This document shows positions 28,084 to 37,659 of a DNA stretch of 64,000 nucleotides, piece after piece. The notes under the pieces are model-generated. The model was not told where the DNA came from and ran no database searches. It worked only from the letters and a program-made list of their open reading frames with translations. Position 1 is the stretch's first letter. The number at the start of each line of letters is the position of its first letter. The position numbers were made by a program, and so were the translations under genes. Origin of the DNA: Bradyrhizobium symbiodeficiens (GTDB lineage Bacteria > Pseudomonadota > Alphaproteobacteria > Rhizobiales > Xanthobacteraceae); contig NZ_CP029427.2 of NCBI RefSeq assembly GCF_002266465.3, positions 496,001 to 560,000 of the forward strand. Reading direction: 5' to 3'.

Positions 28084-30948
28084 ATGCAGATCACTGACTA
28101 TCAAGCAAAATACTTCGCCTACGACATCACACGAAGACGCGCACCTGACAGTGCTGACAAACTAGCTGGCGCGGTTGCGGGGGCGCAGGTGGATCTCAAT
28201 CCGCATCAAGTCGATGCGGCGCTCTTCGCATTTTCATCGCCCCTCTCGAAAGGCGCGCTTCTGGCCGACGAAGTGGGCCTTGGAAAAACTATTGAAGCCG
28301 GGCTTGTCATTTCGCAGCGCTGGGCGGAGGGAAAGCGCTGCGTACTCATCATCACCCCGTCAAACCTACGAAAGCAGTGGCATCAGGAACTAAGCGAGAA
28401 ATTTTTTCTTCCATCTACGATCCTAGAGTCACGCTCTTACAACGAGTCAATCAAGTCAGGTTGTTACCGTCCCTTTGATGTCAAAGATACCGTTGTCATC
28501 TGCTCGTTTCAGTTCGCTCGAAACAAAGCGTCAGATGTTCATGCCATGCCGTGGGACTTAGTTGTAATCGACGAAGCCCACAGGCTTCGGAATGTCTACA
28601 AGCCGTCCAATGTCATTGCGAATACACTGAAGCATGCGCTTGGGCAGAAGCAGAAGTTACTGCTGACAGCAACTCCGCTTCAGAATTCTCTACTTGAGCT
28701 TTTTGGCCTGGTCAGTTTTATCGACGAACATGCATTCGGAGATATCAAGAGTTTCCGTGAACAATTTGCCAATCTGACGCAGGATCGCGTCTTTCATGTT
28801 CTCAAAGAGCGCCTAAAGCCTCTCTGCCACCGCACGTTGCGTCGGCAGGTGACAGCCTACGTCCCCTATACGCGTCGCTTGGCACTAGTTGAAGAGTTCA
28901 CGCCGACCGATGGGGAGGATCGGCTTTATGAGCTTGTGTCTGAGTACCTGCGACGAGATAATCTCCAAGCCCTGCCGGCCAGTCAGCGTTCCCTGATGAC
29001 ACTTGTCTTGCGGAAGCTGCTCGCGTCTTCGACCTTTGCCATTGCTGGCGCGCTATCTTCAATGTCGCGGCGGATGCAGGCTAAGCTAAAAAAGCATGAG
29101 GTTCAACCGACGCTCGAAGATGATCTCGCGCGGGATTACGAGAGCCTTGATACCACGGCTGAAGAGTGGCCGGAGGACGAGGAACTCGAACCTCTCACCG
29201 ACACCGATCGAAGGGCGATCGAGTCCGAAATCGCCGACCTAAATGAATTCGCTCGACTCGCCACCTCGATCGAACACAATGCGAAGGGAAAGTCTCTCCT
29301 GGAGGCGCTCGACGTGGGCTTTGCTAAGGCCGAGGAGCTCGGTGCTGCGCCAAAAGCAATTATCTTCACCGAGTCACGAAAGACTCAGGCCTATCTCCTG
29401 CGGATCTTAGCCGACAGTCCATATGCCGATGGTATCGTGTTGTTTAACGGCACGAATACTGACGATCGCTCGAAGCAGATTTACGCCAAATGGATTGAGC
29501 GTCATCAAGGTTCAGATCGCGTTAGCGGGTCGAAGACCGCAGATATGCGATCCGCCTTGGTCGATTATTTTCGCGAAGAAGGCCATATTATGATCGCGAC
29601 CGAAGCGGGCGCAGAGGGCATTAATCTTCAATTCTGCTCGCTCGTCGTGAACTACGACCTGCCCTGGAATCCACAGCGGATTGAACAGCGAATTGGCCGG
29701 TGCCATCGCTACGGCCAGAAGCACGACGTTGTCGTGGTCAACTTCCTCAATCGCAAGAACGAAGCCGATCAACGCGTGTACCAGCTTTTGTCCGAGAAAT
29801 TCAAATTGTTCGAAGGCGTGTTCGGAGCGAGCGATGAGGTGCTGGGTGCGATCGAGTCTGGCGTAGACTTCGAGAAGCGCATCAGTGCCATCTATCAGCA
29901 GTGTCGGCAAACGGAAGAGATCAAGACGGCTTTTGACCAGCTGCAATTTGAGCTCAGTCTCGAAATCAATGAGGCAATGAGCCAAACTCGACAGAAGTTG
30001 CTTGAGAATTTCGACGACGAGGTTCGCGAGAAACTTAAGATTCGCGACGAAGATGCGAAGGCATACCTCGACCGCTTTGAGCAGCTGCTCATGCGTGTCA
30101 CTCGGCACGAGCTGAACGGCTGCGCGGAATTCCTGAACGCTTCGTCGTTCCGCTTAAAGTCAAAGCTAGATTGGCTCGATGGCCGGGAAATTCCTCTCGG
30201 ACTTTACGAATTGCCGCGGCGTTCGGGAGAGGCACATCTTTACCGGCTGAGCCATCCTTTGGGCGAAGCGATCGTCGAACGTGCTAAAGCGCGAGAGCTT
30301 CCCCCGGCGGAGGTGATCTTGGACTACACCAATTATACCGGGAAGGTGAGTGCGCTAGAGCCTCACAAAGGTCAGTCCGGATGGCTAGCGGCGTCCGTGC
30401 TTTCCATCGAAGCACTCGATCAAGCCGAAGATCATCTTCTGATGTCCGGTTTGTCAGATGCTGGCGAGTTATTGAATAATGACGTCGCTTTACGCTTGTT
30501 AACTCTGGCAGGACAGGTCGGACCGCAGGTGCCCCTCCCAGCCCATACGATGGACCGGCTGAATGGCGCTCTTCGGGTCCAGCAGCAAGGCATCCAACGT
30601 TCGATCTCGGAGCGCAATGCACGCTTCTTCGAAGCCGAAGCGGACAAGCTTGACGGCTGGGCGGATGACCTCAAAGTCGGCCTCGAGCGGGAAATCAAAG
30701 AGATTGACAGGCAAATCAAGGATGCGCGGCGCGCCGCGACGACCGCATTAACGCTGGAAGAAAAGCTAGCGGGACAGAAGCAAATAAGATCCTTGGAAGC
30801 GCTAAGAAATCAGAAGCGTCGGGCACTTTTTGATTCGCAGGATCAAATCGATAAGCAGCGGTCAGACCTCATTTTAGAGATCGAGACGAAGTTGGAACAG
30901 AAAGCCGACGTTGTTCCGCTTTTTGCGATCCGCTGGAAGTTGGTGTGA
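28084..30948 (+). CDS. SNF2-family (RapA-like) helicase of a putative defence operon
   Basis: 954 residues from ATG at 28084. SF2/SNF2 motifs are in order: 'LLADEVGLGKTIEAGL' (I), 'VVIDEAHRLRN' (II), 'LLTATPLQNS' (III), 'EAGAEGINLQFC' (V) and 'QRIGRCHRYGQKHDVVVVNF' (VI). The C-terminal 100 residues form a charged coiled coil. Proteins of this type translocate on duplex DNA and occur in DISARM (DrmD) and other phage-defence loci. It is first of four closely spaced genes, six bases before AIPR. An upstream ATG at 28003 is also in frame; I prefer 28084 because 'MQITDYQAKYFAYDITRR' looks like a native N-terminus. Composition is lower in GC than the core. Confidence 0.85.
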   Translation: MQITDYQAKYFAYDITRRRAPDSADKLAGAVAGAQVDLNPHQVDAALFAFSSPLSKGALLADEVGLGKTIEAGLVISQRWAEGKRCVLIITPSNLRKQWHQELSEKFFLPSTILESRSYNESIKSGCYRPFDVKDTVVICSFQFARNKASDVHAMPWDLVVIDEAHRLRNVYKPSNVIANTLKHALGQKQKLLLTATPLQNSLLELFGLVSFIDEHAFGDIKSFREQFANLTQDRVFHVLKERLKPLCHRTLRRQVTAYVPYTRRLALVEEFTPTDGEDRLYELVSEYLRRDNLQALPASQRSLMTLVLRKLLASSTFAIAGALSSMSRRMQAKLKKHEVQPTLEDDLARDYESLDTTAEEWPEDEELEPLTDTDRRAIESEIADLNEFARLATSIEHNAKGKSLLEALDVGFAKAEELGAAPKAIIFTESRKTQAYLLRILADSPYADGIVLFNGTNTDDRSKQIYAKWIERHQGSDRVSGSKTADMRSALVDYFREEGHIMIATEAGAEGINLQFCSLVVNYDLPWNPQRIEQRIGRCHRYGQKHDVVVVNFLNRKNEADQRVYQLLSEKFKLFEGVFGASDEVLGAIESGVDFEKRISAIYQQCRQTEEIKTAFDQLQFELSLEINEAMSQTRQKLLENFDDEVREKLKIRDEDAKAYLDRFEQLLMRVTRHELNGCAEFLNASSFRLKSKLDWLDGREIPLGLYELPRRSGEAHLYRLSHPLGEAIVERAKARELPPAEVILDYTNYTGKVSALEPHKGQSGWLAASVLSIEALDQAEDHLLMSGLSDAGELLNNDVALRLLTLAGQVGPQVPLPAHTMDRLNGALRVQQQGIQRSISERNARFFEAEADKLDGWADDLKVGLEREIKEIDRQIKDARRAATTALTLEEKLAGQKQIRSLEALRNQKRRALFDSQDQIDKQRSDLILEIETKLEQKADVVPLFAIRWKLV

Positions 30949-30954
30949 GAAGCG

Positions 30955-32769
30955 ATGCCCAACGCTGCGGAGAAAATTGCCCACATCGAAGCTGCGCTCC
31001 GGCGTCGGTTCTTTCCGTTAGTGCCGGAGCGTGCGCAGAATTGGACCCTGGTTCAGCATGACGTCGATCGTTGTTCACGTTCGCTCGCGGCTTACGCGTT
31101 GTGCGGGATGTGTGGATTGAGCGATGCCGCTGCCACGGCAGCACTGGTCGATGGCGGCGATGACGGCGGGATTGACGCGCTTTATTTCGATCGCGCGGGG
31201 CAGCGACTGCTCGTCGTCCAATCCAAATTCAAACGGCCGAGCAATCCGGACAATCCGCAGGGCGCCGGCCCCAATCAGGGAGAGACACTCAAGTTCATCA
31301 ATGGCACGAAAGCTCTCATGGAGCGGCGCTTCGACGGGTTCAATGCAGCTGTTAGGAATCACTTAGACGAAATCGAGGAAGCGCTTGATACGCCAGGAGT
31401 AAAGATTTTCCTCTTGCTGCCATTCCTGGGGGAAACGCTTGACGCTCACGCGAAAGCCGACATCGACGCTTTCGTCGCTCAGTGCAACAGCCTTTCAGAC
31501 TGCATGATCGCCATCGTCGTCGGCATCAGTCAAACTTACGACTGGATGGTTGCGGAGCAGGCAAATCCCGCCGTCGATGTCCGTCTCACCCTTGAGAAGT
31601 GGTCCAGCGTGACCGCGCCGCGGAAAGCGGTCTACGGGCTGGTGAAGGGCCAAGACCTCGCGGCGTTGGTGACCGAGCATGGAACCGCACTCTTCGAGCG
31701 CAACATTCGGCATTATCTCGGCTCGGTTGGTGTCAATGTCGCGATTGAGGAGACGGTACGGCGAAAGCCGGAGGACTTTTTTTATCTGAACAACGGCATT
31801 ACGGCTGTCACGAGGGCCATTACTCAGGCGCCGGGCTCGCCCGATCGCTGTGTGTTCGGGCTTACGGCTTTCTCCATCGTCAATGGCGCCCAGACAGCGG
31901 GCTCCATCACGACGGCCTCGATCGCCGCGGCAATATCTGAGCGCGCAAAGCTCCACATCACGGTCATTGAAGTGCCCGACCCGGCCGATGATTTCGCCGT
32001 ACGAGTCACACGAGCACGCAACTACCAGAATCAGGTGCGCGGCGTCGATTTCGCAGCGCTCGATCCTAACCAGGAGCGATTACGGCAGGAACTCGCAGCG
32101 GTTGGCATTCGCTACCATTATAGGCCGTCTGCGGAGTCGCGTGTTCGACAGGACGATGCTTTCACGCTCGAAGAAGCGGCTCTCGCGCTGGCTTGTCTTG
32201 CATTCGCCGTTACGGACGGGCAGCGAAGAGGCCATCGGGGACCGACCGCAATAGACTTTGTCGTTATAGCTAAGCGCGAGATTGGTCGCCTATGGGAACA
32301 GGAAGGTGCGATCTATTCCCAGCTCTTTCCAGCGTCGATATCTGGCGTTCGGATTTGCAGGCTCGTCCGCATCTACCAATTCATCGACCGTATTCTAGCC
32401 GGGAATGAACGGGCAGAGACTGCCTACGACCGGCGGATGTTTTTCCGGCATGGCCGTTATTTCATCATGGGCTTGGTCGCACATCGTCTACCGGGGCTTA
32501 TCGCGAAAGCTGCTCCTGGCCTCACAACCGAGGAGGAGCGTGAGATTTCGCAGGAGACCAATCAGCTTTCTGAGGTGATCTTTGCGACCTCCAAGGCTAT
32601 GCAGATCGATCGTGGCTTTCTGGCCATTTTCCGCAATCTCACCGACGTGCAGCCGCTTGCCGAAAATGTTCTCCTGCGGCTAGCCGAGCTGGATGCCGCT
32701 CAGAACCCACCGGGAGCTGCCAGCGCCGCTGCGCCGGCGATCGCCACAGCCGCAACGGACCAAGTATGA
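30955..32769 (+). CDS. AIPR family protein (abortive infection phage resistance)
   Basis: 604 residues. The N-terminal 150 residues look like a restriction-nuclease fold: 'DGGDDGGIDALYFD' around 62-75 followed by 'LLVVQSKFKRP', that is the D...(Q)xK pattern of Mrr-like PD-(D/E)xK enzymes. The AIPR core follows with 'EDFFYLNNGITAVTRA' near 270, 'IVNGAQTAGSI' near 306 and 'ARNYQNQVRGVDFAALDPNQ' near 350. AIPR proteins were first linked to abortive phage infection in lactococci. The gene overlaps the methyltransferase start by four bases (ATGA), so the two are translationally coupled. Confidence 0.87.
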   Translation: MPNAAEKIAHIEAALRRRFFPLVPERAQNWTLVQHDVDRCSRSLAAYALCGMCGLSDAAATAALVDGGDDGGIDALYFDRAGQRLLVVQSKFKRPSNPDNPQGAGPNQGETLKFINGTKALMERRFDGFNAAVRNHLDEIEEALDTPGVKIFLLLPFLGETLDAHAKADIDAFVAQCNSLSDCMIAIVVGISQTYDWMVAEQANPAVDVRLTLEKWSSVTAPRKAVYGLVKGQDLAALVTEHGTALFERNIRHYLGSVGVNVAIEETVRRKPEDFFYLNNGITAVTRAITQAPGSPDRCVFGLTAFSIVNGAQTAGSITTASIAAAISERAKLHITVIEVPDPADDFAVRVTRARNYQNQVRGVDFAALDPNQERLRQELAAVGIRYHYRPSAESRVRQDDAFTLEEAALALACLAFAVTDGQRRGHRGPTAIDFVVIAKREIGRLWEQEGAIYSQLFPASISGVRICRLVRIYQFIDRILAGNERAETAYDRRMFFRHGRYFIMGLVAHRLPGLIAKAAPGLTTEEEREISQETNQLSEVIFATSKAMQIDRGFLAIFRNLTDVQPLAENVLLRLAELDAAQNPPGAASAAAPAIATAATDQV

Positions 32770-34454
32770 CAAAAAAACAGAAACTCGAATTGACCTGGGT
32801 AGGCAAAGAGAACCGGCCGAGATTGGAGCCGCGAATTCTGCTGGAGAACCCGGAGAAATCCTATCACGCGAAACATCGAGTGAGTGACGATGACATTTTC
32901 GACAACCGGCTGATCTTCGGCGATAACCTGCTCGCGCTGAAGGCGCTGGAGCAGGAATTCGCCGGCAAGGTGAAGTGCATTTATATCGATCCTCCCTACA
33001 ACACGGGAAGCGCCTTCGAGCATTATGATGATGGTCTAGAGCACTCTACGTGGTTGTCACTAATTAGCGTAAGACTGCAGATTTTGTGGCGATTATTGTC
33101 TCCAGAAGGGTCATTTTGGATTTCAATAGACGACTACGAGATGCCTTATTTACGCGTCGTAATGGACGAAATTTTCGGACGCGCAAATCACATTGCGACG
33201 AACGTTTGGCAAAAGCGCTATTCACGCGAAAACCGTGAAGCGATCGGCGACGTGCACGAATACATAGTTGTTTATGCAAAATCGCCCGACTTCTTTAAGA
33301 GAAATCGCAACATGCTCGAACTTACTGCTGAGCAGAAGAAGGTATATAAGAACCCTACGAACGATCCTAAGGGGCCGTGGCGTACAATACCAATTACGGC
33401 GCAGGCTGGCCACGCAACCAAGTCTCAATTTTATACAATTGTTGGTCCAACGGGTAAGTCATTTGATCCTCCTGCTGGAAACTGTTGGCGATATTCAAAG
33501 GATGTTTTCGACAGGATGCTGGCTGAGGGCCGCATTTATTTTGGAAAAGACGGAAACAGCCAACCTACCACGATCCGTTACCTGTCTGAGGTACCTGGTG
33601 CTGTGCCGTGGACTTGGTGGCCCCATACGGAAGTTGGGAACACAGATGAGTCGAAGAAGGAGATGATCAACCTTTTCCCAAAGATCGAACTGTTCGACAC
33701 TCCCAAACCTGAACGTCTGATCAAACGGATCATCCACATTGCGACCAACCCGGGCGACCTTGTCCTCGACTCCTTTGCTGGCTCCGGCACGACGGGGGCA
33801 GTCGCCCACAAGATGGCGCGCCGCTGGATCATGGTGGAGCTGGGCGAGCACTGCCACACGCACATCATTCCCCGGCTAAAGAAGGTCATCGACGGCGAAG
33901 ACAAGGGAGGCGTAACAGAGGATTGCCAGTGGCAAGGCGGCGGCGGCTTCCGCTATTTCAAGCTCGCTCCGTCGCTTCTCGAAAAGGACAGGTGGGGCCG
34001 TGAGGTCATCAGCAAGGCCTACAATGCCGAGATGCTGGCCGAGGCGCTGTGCAAGATCGAGGGCTTCACCTATGCGCCGAGCGACAGCGTGTATTGGCAG
34101 CAAGGCAAGTCGACCGAGCGTGACTTCATCTTTGTGACGACGCAGACGCTTTCGCCGGCTCAGCTTGACGCCTTGAGCGAGGAGGTCGGCGAGCAACGCA
34201 CGTTGCTTGTGCTATGCGCGGCGTTCCGGGGCAACACGTCTGCCTGGCCCAACTTGACGGTGAAGAAGATCCCGAACCACATTCGTGAACGCTGCGAATG
34301 GGGCCATGACGACTACAGCCTCAACGTCGAGAATTTGCCCAAAGCGCCGCCAGCCCGAGAAGCTTGGCCACCGACACCGAAAGTGGCAGACAGTGCGCTA
34401 TCCCGCTCCGCTTCCCAGCCGGGCCTATTCGATTCCGCGGGAGACGACCAATGA
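32766..34454 (+). CDS. Type III-like site-specific DNA methyltransferase (Mod)
   Basis: 562 residues. The catalytic motif 'YIDPPYNTGSAF' lies near residue 75 and the AdoMet-binding 'LDSFAGSGTTGAVAHKM' near 335. The order DPPY before FxGxG is that of beta-class N6-adenine or N4-cytosine methyltransferases, including type III Mod. The region between them (about 110-300) would be the target recognition domain. Its codon use is distinctly AT-richer (33.0-33.6 kb), as often seen in exchanged recognition domains. It overlaps both neighbours by four bases. A role in protecting host DNA for the downstream Res subunit is the natural reading. Confidence 0.9.
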   Translation: MTKKQKLELTWVGKENRPRLEPRILLENPEKSYHAKHRVSDDDIFDNRLIFGDNLLALKALEQEFAGKVKCIYIDPPYNTGSAFEHYDDGLEHSTWLSLISVRLQILWRLLSPEGSFWISIDDYEMPYLRVVMDEIFGRANHIATNVWQKRYSRENREAIGDVHEYIVVYAKSPDFFKRNRNMLELTAEQKKVYKNPTNDPKGPWRTIPITAQAGHATKSQFYTIVGPTGKSFDPPAGNCWRYSKDVFDRMLAEGRIYFGKDGNSQPTTIRYLSEVPGAVPWTWWPHTEVGNTDESKKEMINLFPKIELFDTPKPERLIKRIIHIATNPGDLVLDSFAGSGTTGAVAHKMARRWIMVELGEHCHTHIIPRLKKVIDGEDKGGVTEDCQWQGGGGFRYFKLAPSLLEKDRWGREVISKAYNAEMLAEALCKIEGFTYAPSDSVYWQQGKSTERDFIFVTTQTLSPAQLDALSEEVGEQRTLLVLCAAFRGNTSAWPNLTVKKIPNHIRERCEWGHDDYSLNVENLPKAPPAREAWPPTPKVADSALSRSASQPGLFDSAGDDQ

Positions 34455-37114
34455 ACCGTCACGTCAACGCCATCGCCGGCCGTCTCAGTCTCCGCGCGCC
34501 GCAGCGGCAATCTCTCGAAGTTCTGGATCGCGTCACCGAACTAGTGCCACCGCGAAAGGGCGCCGATCTGGAGGCGGCGCTTGCGACGATTCGAGCTGAA
34601 TTCTCTGGCATGACGGATTTCGAACGTAACTTCCCATCCTTGTGTTTCGCGTTGGCGACCGGCGTTGGCAAAACCCGGCTCATGGGCGCGTTCATCGCAT
34701 ATTTACACCTGGCGCACGGCCTGAACAATTTTTTTGTGCTCGCGCCAAACCTGACGATCTACAACAAGCTCATTGCCGACTTCACACCCAACACGCCGAA
34801 ATACGTCTTAAATGGTATTGCTGAATTCGCGATCTCGCCGCCCGTCATCACAACGGGTGACAATTTCGAGCGGCAGATCGCCAGCGGCGGCAATCTGTTC
34901 CCGGTTACTATCAACATCTTCAATATCTCGAAGATTAACTCCGAGGTAAGGGGCGGCCGTAGCCCGCGCATCCGCAGCTTTAAGGAAGAGATCGGGGACA
35001 GTTATTTCGACTATCTTGCGGCGCAAAGGGACCTCGTCTTGATCATGGACGAGTCGCACCGCTACCGCGCGACGGCGGGCGTTCGCGCCATCAACGAGCT
35101 GAAGCCGGTCATAGGTCTGGAGCTAACGGCGACCCCCTTTGTCGAGACGACGCGAGGGCCGGCGCCTTTCTTAAATGTGATTTTTGATTATCCGCTCGGC
35201 CGCGCCATGGCCGACGGCTTCGTCAAGGAGCCGGCTGTAGTCACCCGCGAGAACTTCGTCGCGACCGGCAAGTCGCCCGAGCAGTTGCAGCAGATCAAAT
35301 TAGAAGACGGCGTGCGCCTGCATGAAAGCGTCAAGGTCGAACTGGAGACCTACGCGCGTCAGGCTGGTGAGCGTATCGTCAAGCCCTTCATGCTCGTGAT
35401 TGCGCGCGACACCACGCACGCCGCGGAGCTGATCACGCTGATTAAGTCCAACGCATTCTTCGAGGGCCGGTATGCGGACAAGGTGATACAGGTCGATTCC
35501 AGCGTAAAGGAGGAGGAGACGATTGAAAGGCTTCTCAGGGTTGAAAGTTCCGACGAGCCGACCGAAATTGTCATACACGTCAACATGCTAAAGGAAGGAT
35601 GGGACGTCACCAACCTATATACGATAGTGCCGTTGCGCGCCGCCAATGCCCGCACGCTAATCGAGCAATCGATCGGGCGCGGCTTGCGTCTGCCCTATGG
35701 CCGGCGGACCGGTGTCACGGCTGTCGATCGGCTGAATATCGTAGCTCACGATCGCTTCCAGGAGATCGTTGATGAGGCGCGCAAACCGGATTCAGCTATC
35801 CGCCTTCAGCAGGTGATTCTCACCGAAGAGCAACTGCACCGGAAGACCGTCACAGTTGAATCGCGACCTCAGCTCGCCGCTAAGCTCGGCCTGCACTCCG
35901 ATGTTCCGATTAGAGGGGCGCCCGATTTTCAAGAAGCTTCGACTGAATTTACTCAAGAAGAGCAGCAGGTCGTTCGGATCGCATATGACGTAATCCGCAA
36001 GTTGGAGACCGAGCCATCGCGCTTGCCCAGTGTCGTGCATCTGCAAAACCCGGAGGTGCAGGCGGCTATTCTGCGGGAGGTCAAAAGTCAATATCGTCCG
36101 GCGCAATTAGAGCTGGATGGTATCGCCGAACAACCTGATCTCACTGCCATCGTTGCGAAGACCGTCGATCTGGTGGTTCAGCAGACGATCGATATTCCAC
36201 GCATCCTCGTCACGCCAAAAGGCGAAGTGAAATCTGGCTTCCATCGCTTCACACTTGATCTGTCGCGGATGCAATATGAAGTGCCGAACGAGACGCTGTG
36301 GGCCGCACATTTGCGGACCGGGCAGGTCGATCGGATCGGCCTTGGAGTGGGCAACATCGATGAGCAGCGGTTGGAGGATTACGTCGTCAGCGGTCTGATC
36401 GACTTCGACGACGTTGCCTACGATGATCATGCCGATCTGCTTTACGAACTTGCTGCTCAGGTAGTGATGCATTTGTTGGCGACCCATCCGGAAGACGGCG
36501 CTCGCAAGATCCTGCGACTTCACCAGAGGGAAATCGCCCGCTTCGTTCATGCACAGATGCAGAGCCATTTCTGGCAAGACGTCGAAGTTGAATACGATGT
36601 TGTCGTCACTCGCGGCTTCACAGGTCTGCGTCCAAGTGCGTACACGGCAATTGAGGGGGAAGCGCCCCTGGACTACAAATGCTCTCCTGCTGATAAGAGT
36701 AATATGTCCAAATATCTGTTCGGCGGATTTAGCCGGTGTCTTTACGCGATTCAGAAATTTCAGTCCGACGCTGAACGAAAACTTGCCGTTATCCTGGAGC
36801 GCGAGGCAAGGAAATGGTTCAAACCAGCAAAAGGCCAGTTCCAGATCTACTATAAGAGCGGTGCTGACCATCCGGAGTATCAGCCGGACTTCGTGGCCGA
36901 AACAGAAGATGAGATTCTCATGCTCGAGCCAAAGGCGTCGAATCAGATGACCGATCCGGAAGTGTTGTCGAAGCGGGAGGCTGCCAACAATTGGTGTAGG
37001 CATGCATCAGATCATGCTCGTCGCCATGGAGGTAAGCCTTGGGTTTACCTCCTAATCCCTCACGATACCATTGCGGAAAATATGACGCTTGAAGGTCTGG
37101 CTAAGCTCCGTTGA
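34451..37114 (+). CDS. Type III-like restriction subunit (Res), DEAD helicase with C-terminal nuclease
   Basis: 887 residues from ATG at 34451, overlapping the Mod stop (ATGA). Helicase motifs: 'FALATGVGKTRLMGAF' (I), 'LIMDESHRYRA' (II), 'GLELTATPF' (III) and 'IGRGLRLPYGRR' (VI). Near the C-terminus 'YQPDFVAETEDEILMLEPKAS' has the PD...(D/E)xK nuclease pattern. Type III Res proteins cut when two head-to-head sites are engaged. It is the last gene of the SNF2-AIPR-Mod-Res set; about 80 bases and a strand change follow. Confidence 0.88.
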   Translation: MNRHVNAIAGRLSLRAPQRQSLEVLDRVTELVPPRKGADLEAALATIRAEFSGMTDFERNFPSLCFALATGVGKTRLMGAFIAYLHLAHGLNNFFVLAPNLTIYNKLIADFTPNTPKYVLNGIAEFAISPPVITTGDNFERQIASGGNLFPVTINIFNISKINSEVRGGRSPRIRSFKEEIGDSYFDYLAAQRDLVLIMDESHRYRATAGVRAINELKPVIGLELTATPFVETTRGPAPFLNVIFDYPLGRAMADGFVKEPAVVTRENFVATGKSPEQLQQIKLEDGVRLHESVKVELETYARQAGERIVKPFMLVIARDTTHAAELITLIKSNAFFEGRYADKVIQVDSSVKEEETIERLLRVESSDEPTEIVIHVNMLKEGWDVTNLYTIVPLRAANARTLIEQSIGRGLRLPYGRRTGVTAVDRLNIVAHDRFQEIVDEARKPDSAIRLQQVILTEEQLHRKTVTVESRPQLAAKLGLHSDVPIRGAPDFQEASTEFTQEEQQVVRIAYDVIRKLETEPSRLPSVVHLQNPEVQAAILREVKSQYRPAQLELDGIAEQPDLTAIVAKTVDLVVQQTIDIPRILVTPKGEVKSGFHRFTLDLSRMQYEVPNETLWAAHLRTGQVDRIGLGVGNIDEQRLEDYVVSGLIDFDDVAYDDHADLLYELAAQVVMHLLATHPEDGARKILRLHQREIARFVHAQMQSHFWQDVEVEYDVVVTRGFTGLRPSAYTAIEGEAPLDYKCSPADKSNMSKYLFGGFSRCLYAIQKFQSDAERKLAVILEREARKWFKPAKGQFQIYYKSGADHPEYQPDFVAETEDEILMLEPKASNQMTDPEVLSKREAANNWCRHASDHARRHGGKPWVYLLIPHDTIAENMTLEGLAKLR

Positions 37115-37197
37115 CTACCAACCGCTGGTTTATTTTCGTTCCATAATTCTCGATGTGCGAATCCGCACTCGCCCCGCGCCTAGTTCGGATGGGAGCG

Positions 37198-37659
37198 TTA
37201 GCGGCTTTCGGCTTTCCGGGCCGTTGAGCTGATCAGAACTTGCTGCTCATCCCAGTCAGCGGGGATGGCTTTCAACAGCTGCGCCAGCTCAAGCCCGCCA
37301 GGCTGCAGGCCGTTCAGGATGGCTTCGGTGATGGCCGGCGATAGCAACGTCAGCCGAAGTATGCGGCAAAGATAGGACTCGTTGATCTTCTCAGCTTTGG
37401 CGAGGTCTCGCACCGAGCCAAACAGGTTGGATTCGAGCATGTTGCGCCAGCGATGGGCCCGCACCACGGCTTTGATCAGCGTGTTGTCGACCTGCGGCTC
37501 CGCAGGCGCCCAAGCTTCGACGTTTGCAGGCGTGACCACGCGCTTGCGCCCACCCGATCGCCGCAATGAAATCGAGATGCTCACAACCATTGTGCTGCCA
37601 TCGCGGCTGAGCTTCGGTCGACCGATAGGGCCGAGAGTGAGAGTGGTTGGCCTGTTCAT
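37198..37659 (-). CDS. Recombinase-associated protein with HTH-like segment
   Basis: 153 residues. The segment 'GSVRDLAKAEKINESYLCRILRLTLL' looks like a ParB/KorB-type helix-turn-helix, and 'ITEAILNGLQPGGLELAQLLK' continues the pattern. Proteins of this kind follow large serine recombinases in alphaproteobacterial mobile units and may direct the recombinase to DNA. ATG at 37659 overlaps the recombinase stop by four bases, so it is the last gene of a coupled set transcribed leftward. Confidence 0.75.
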   Translation of the reverse strand: MNRPTTLTLGPIGRPKLSRDGSTMVVSISISLRRSGGRKRVVTPANVEAWAPAEPQVDNTLIKAVVRAHRWRNMLESNLFGSVRDLAKAEKINESYLCRILRLTLLSPAITEAILNGLQPGGLELAQLLKAIPADWDEQQVLISSTARKAESR

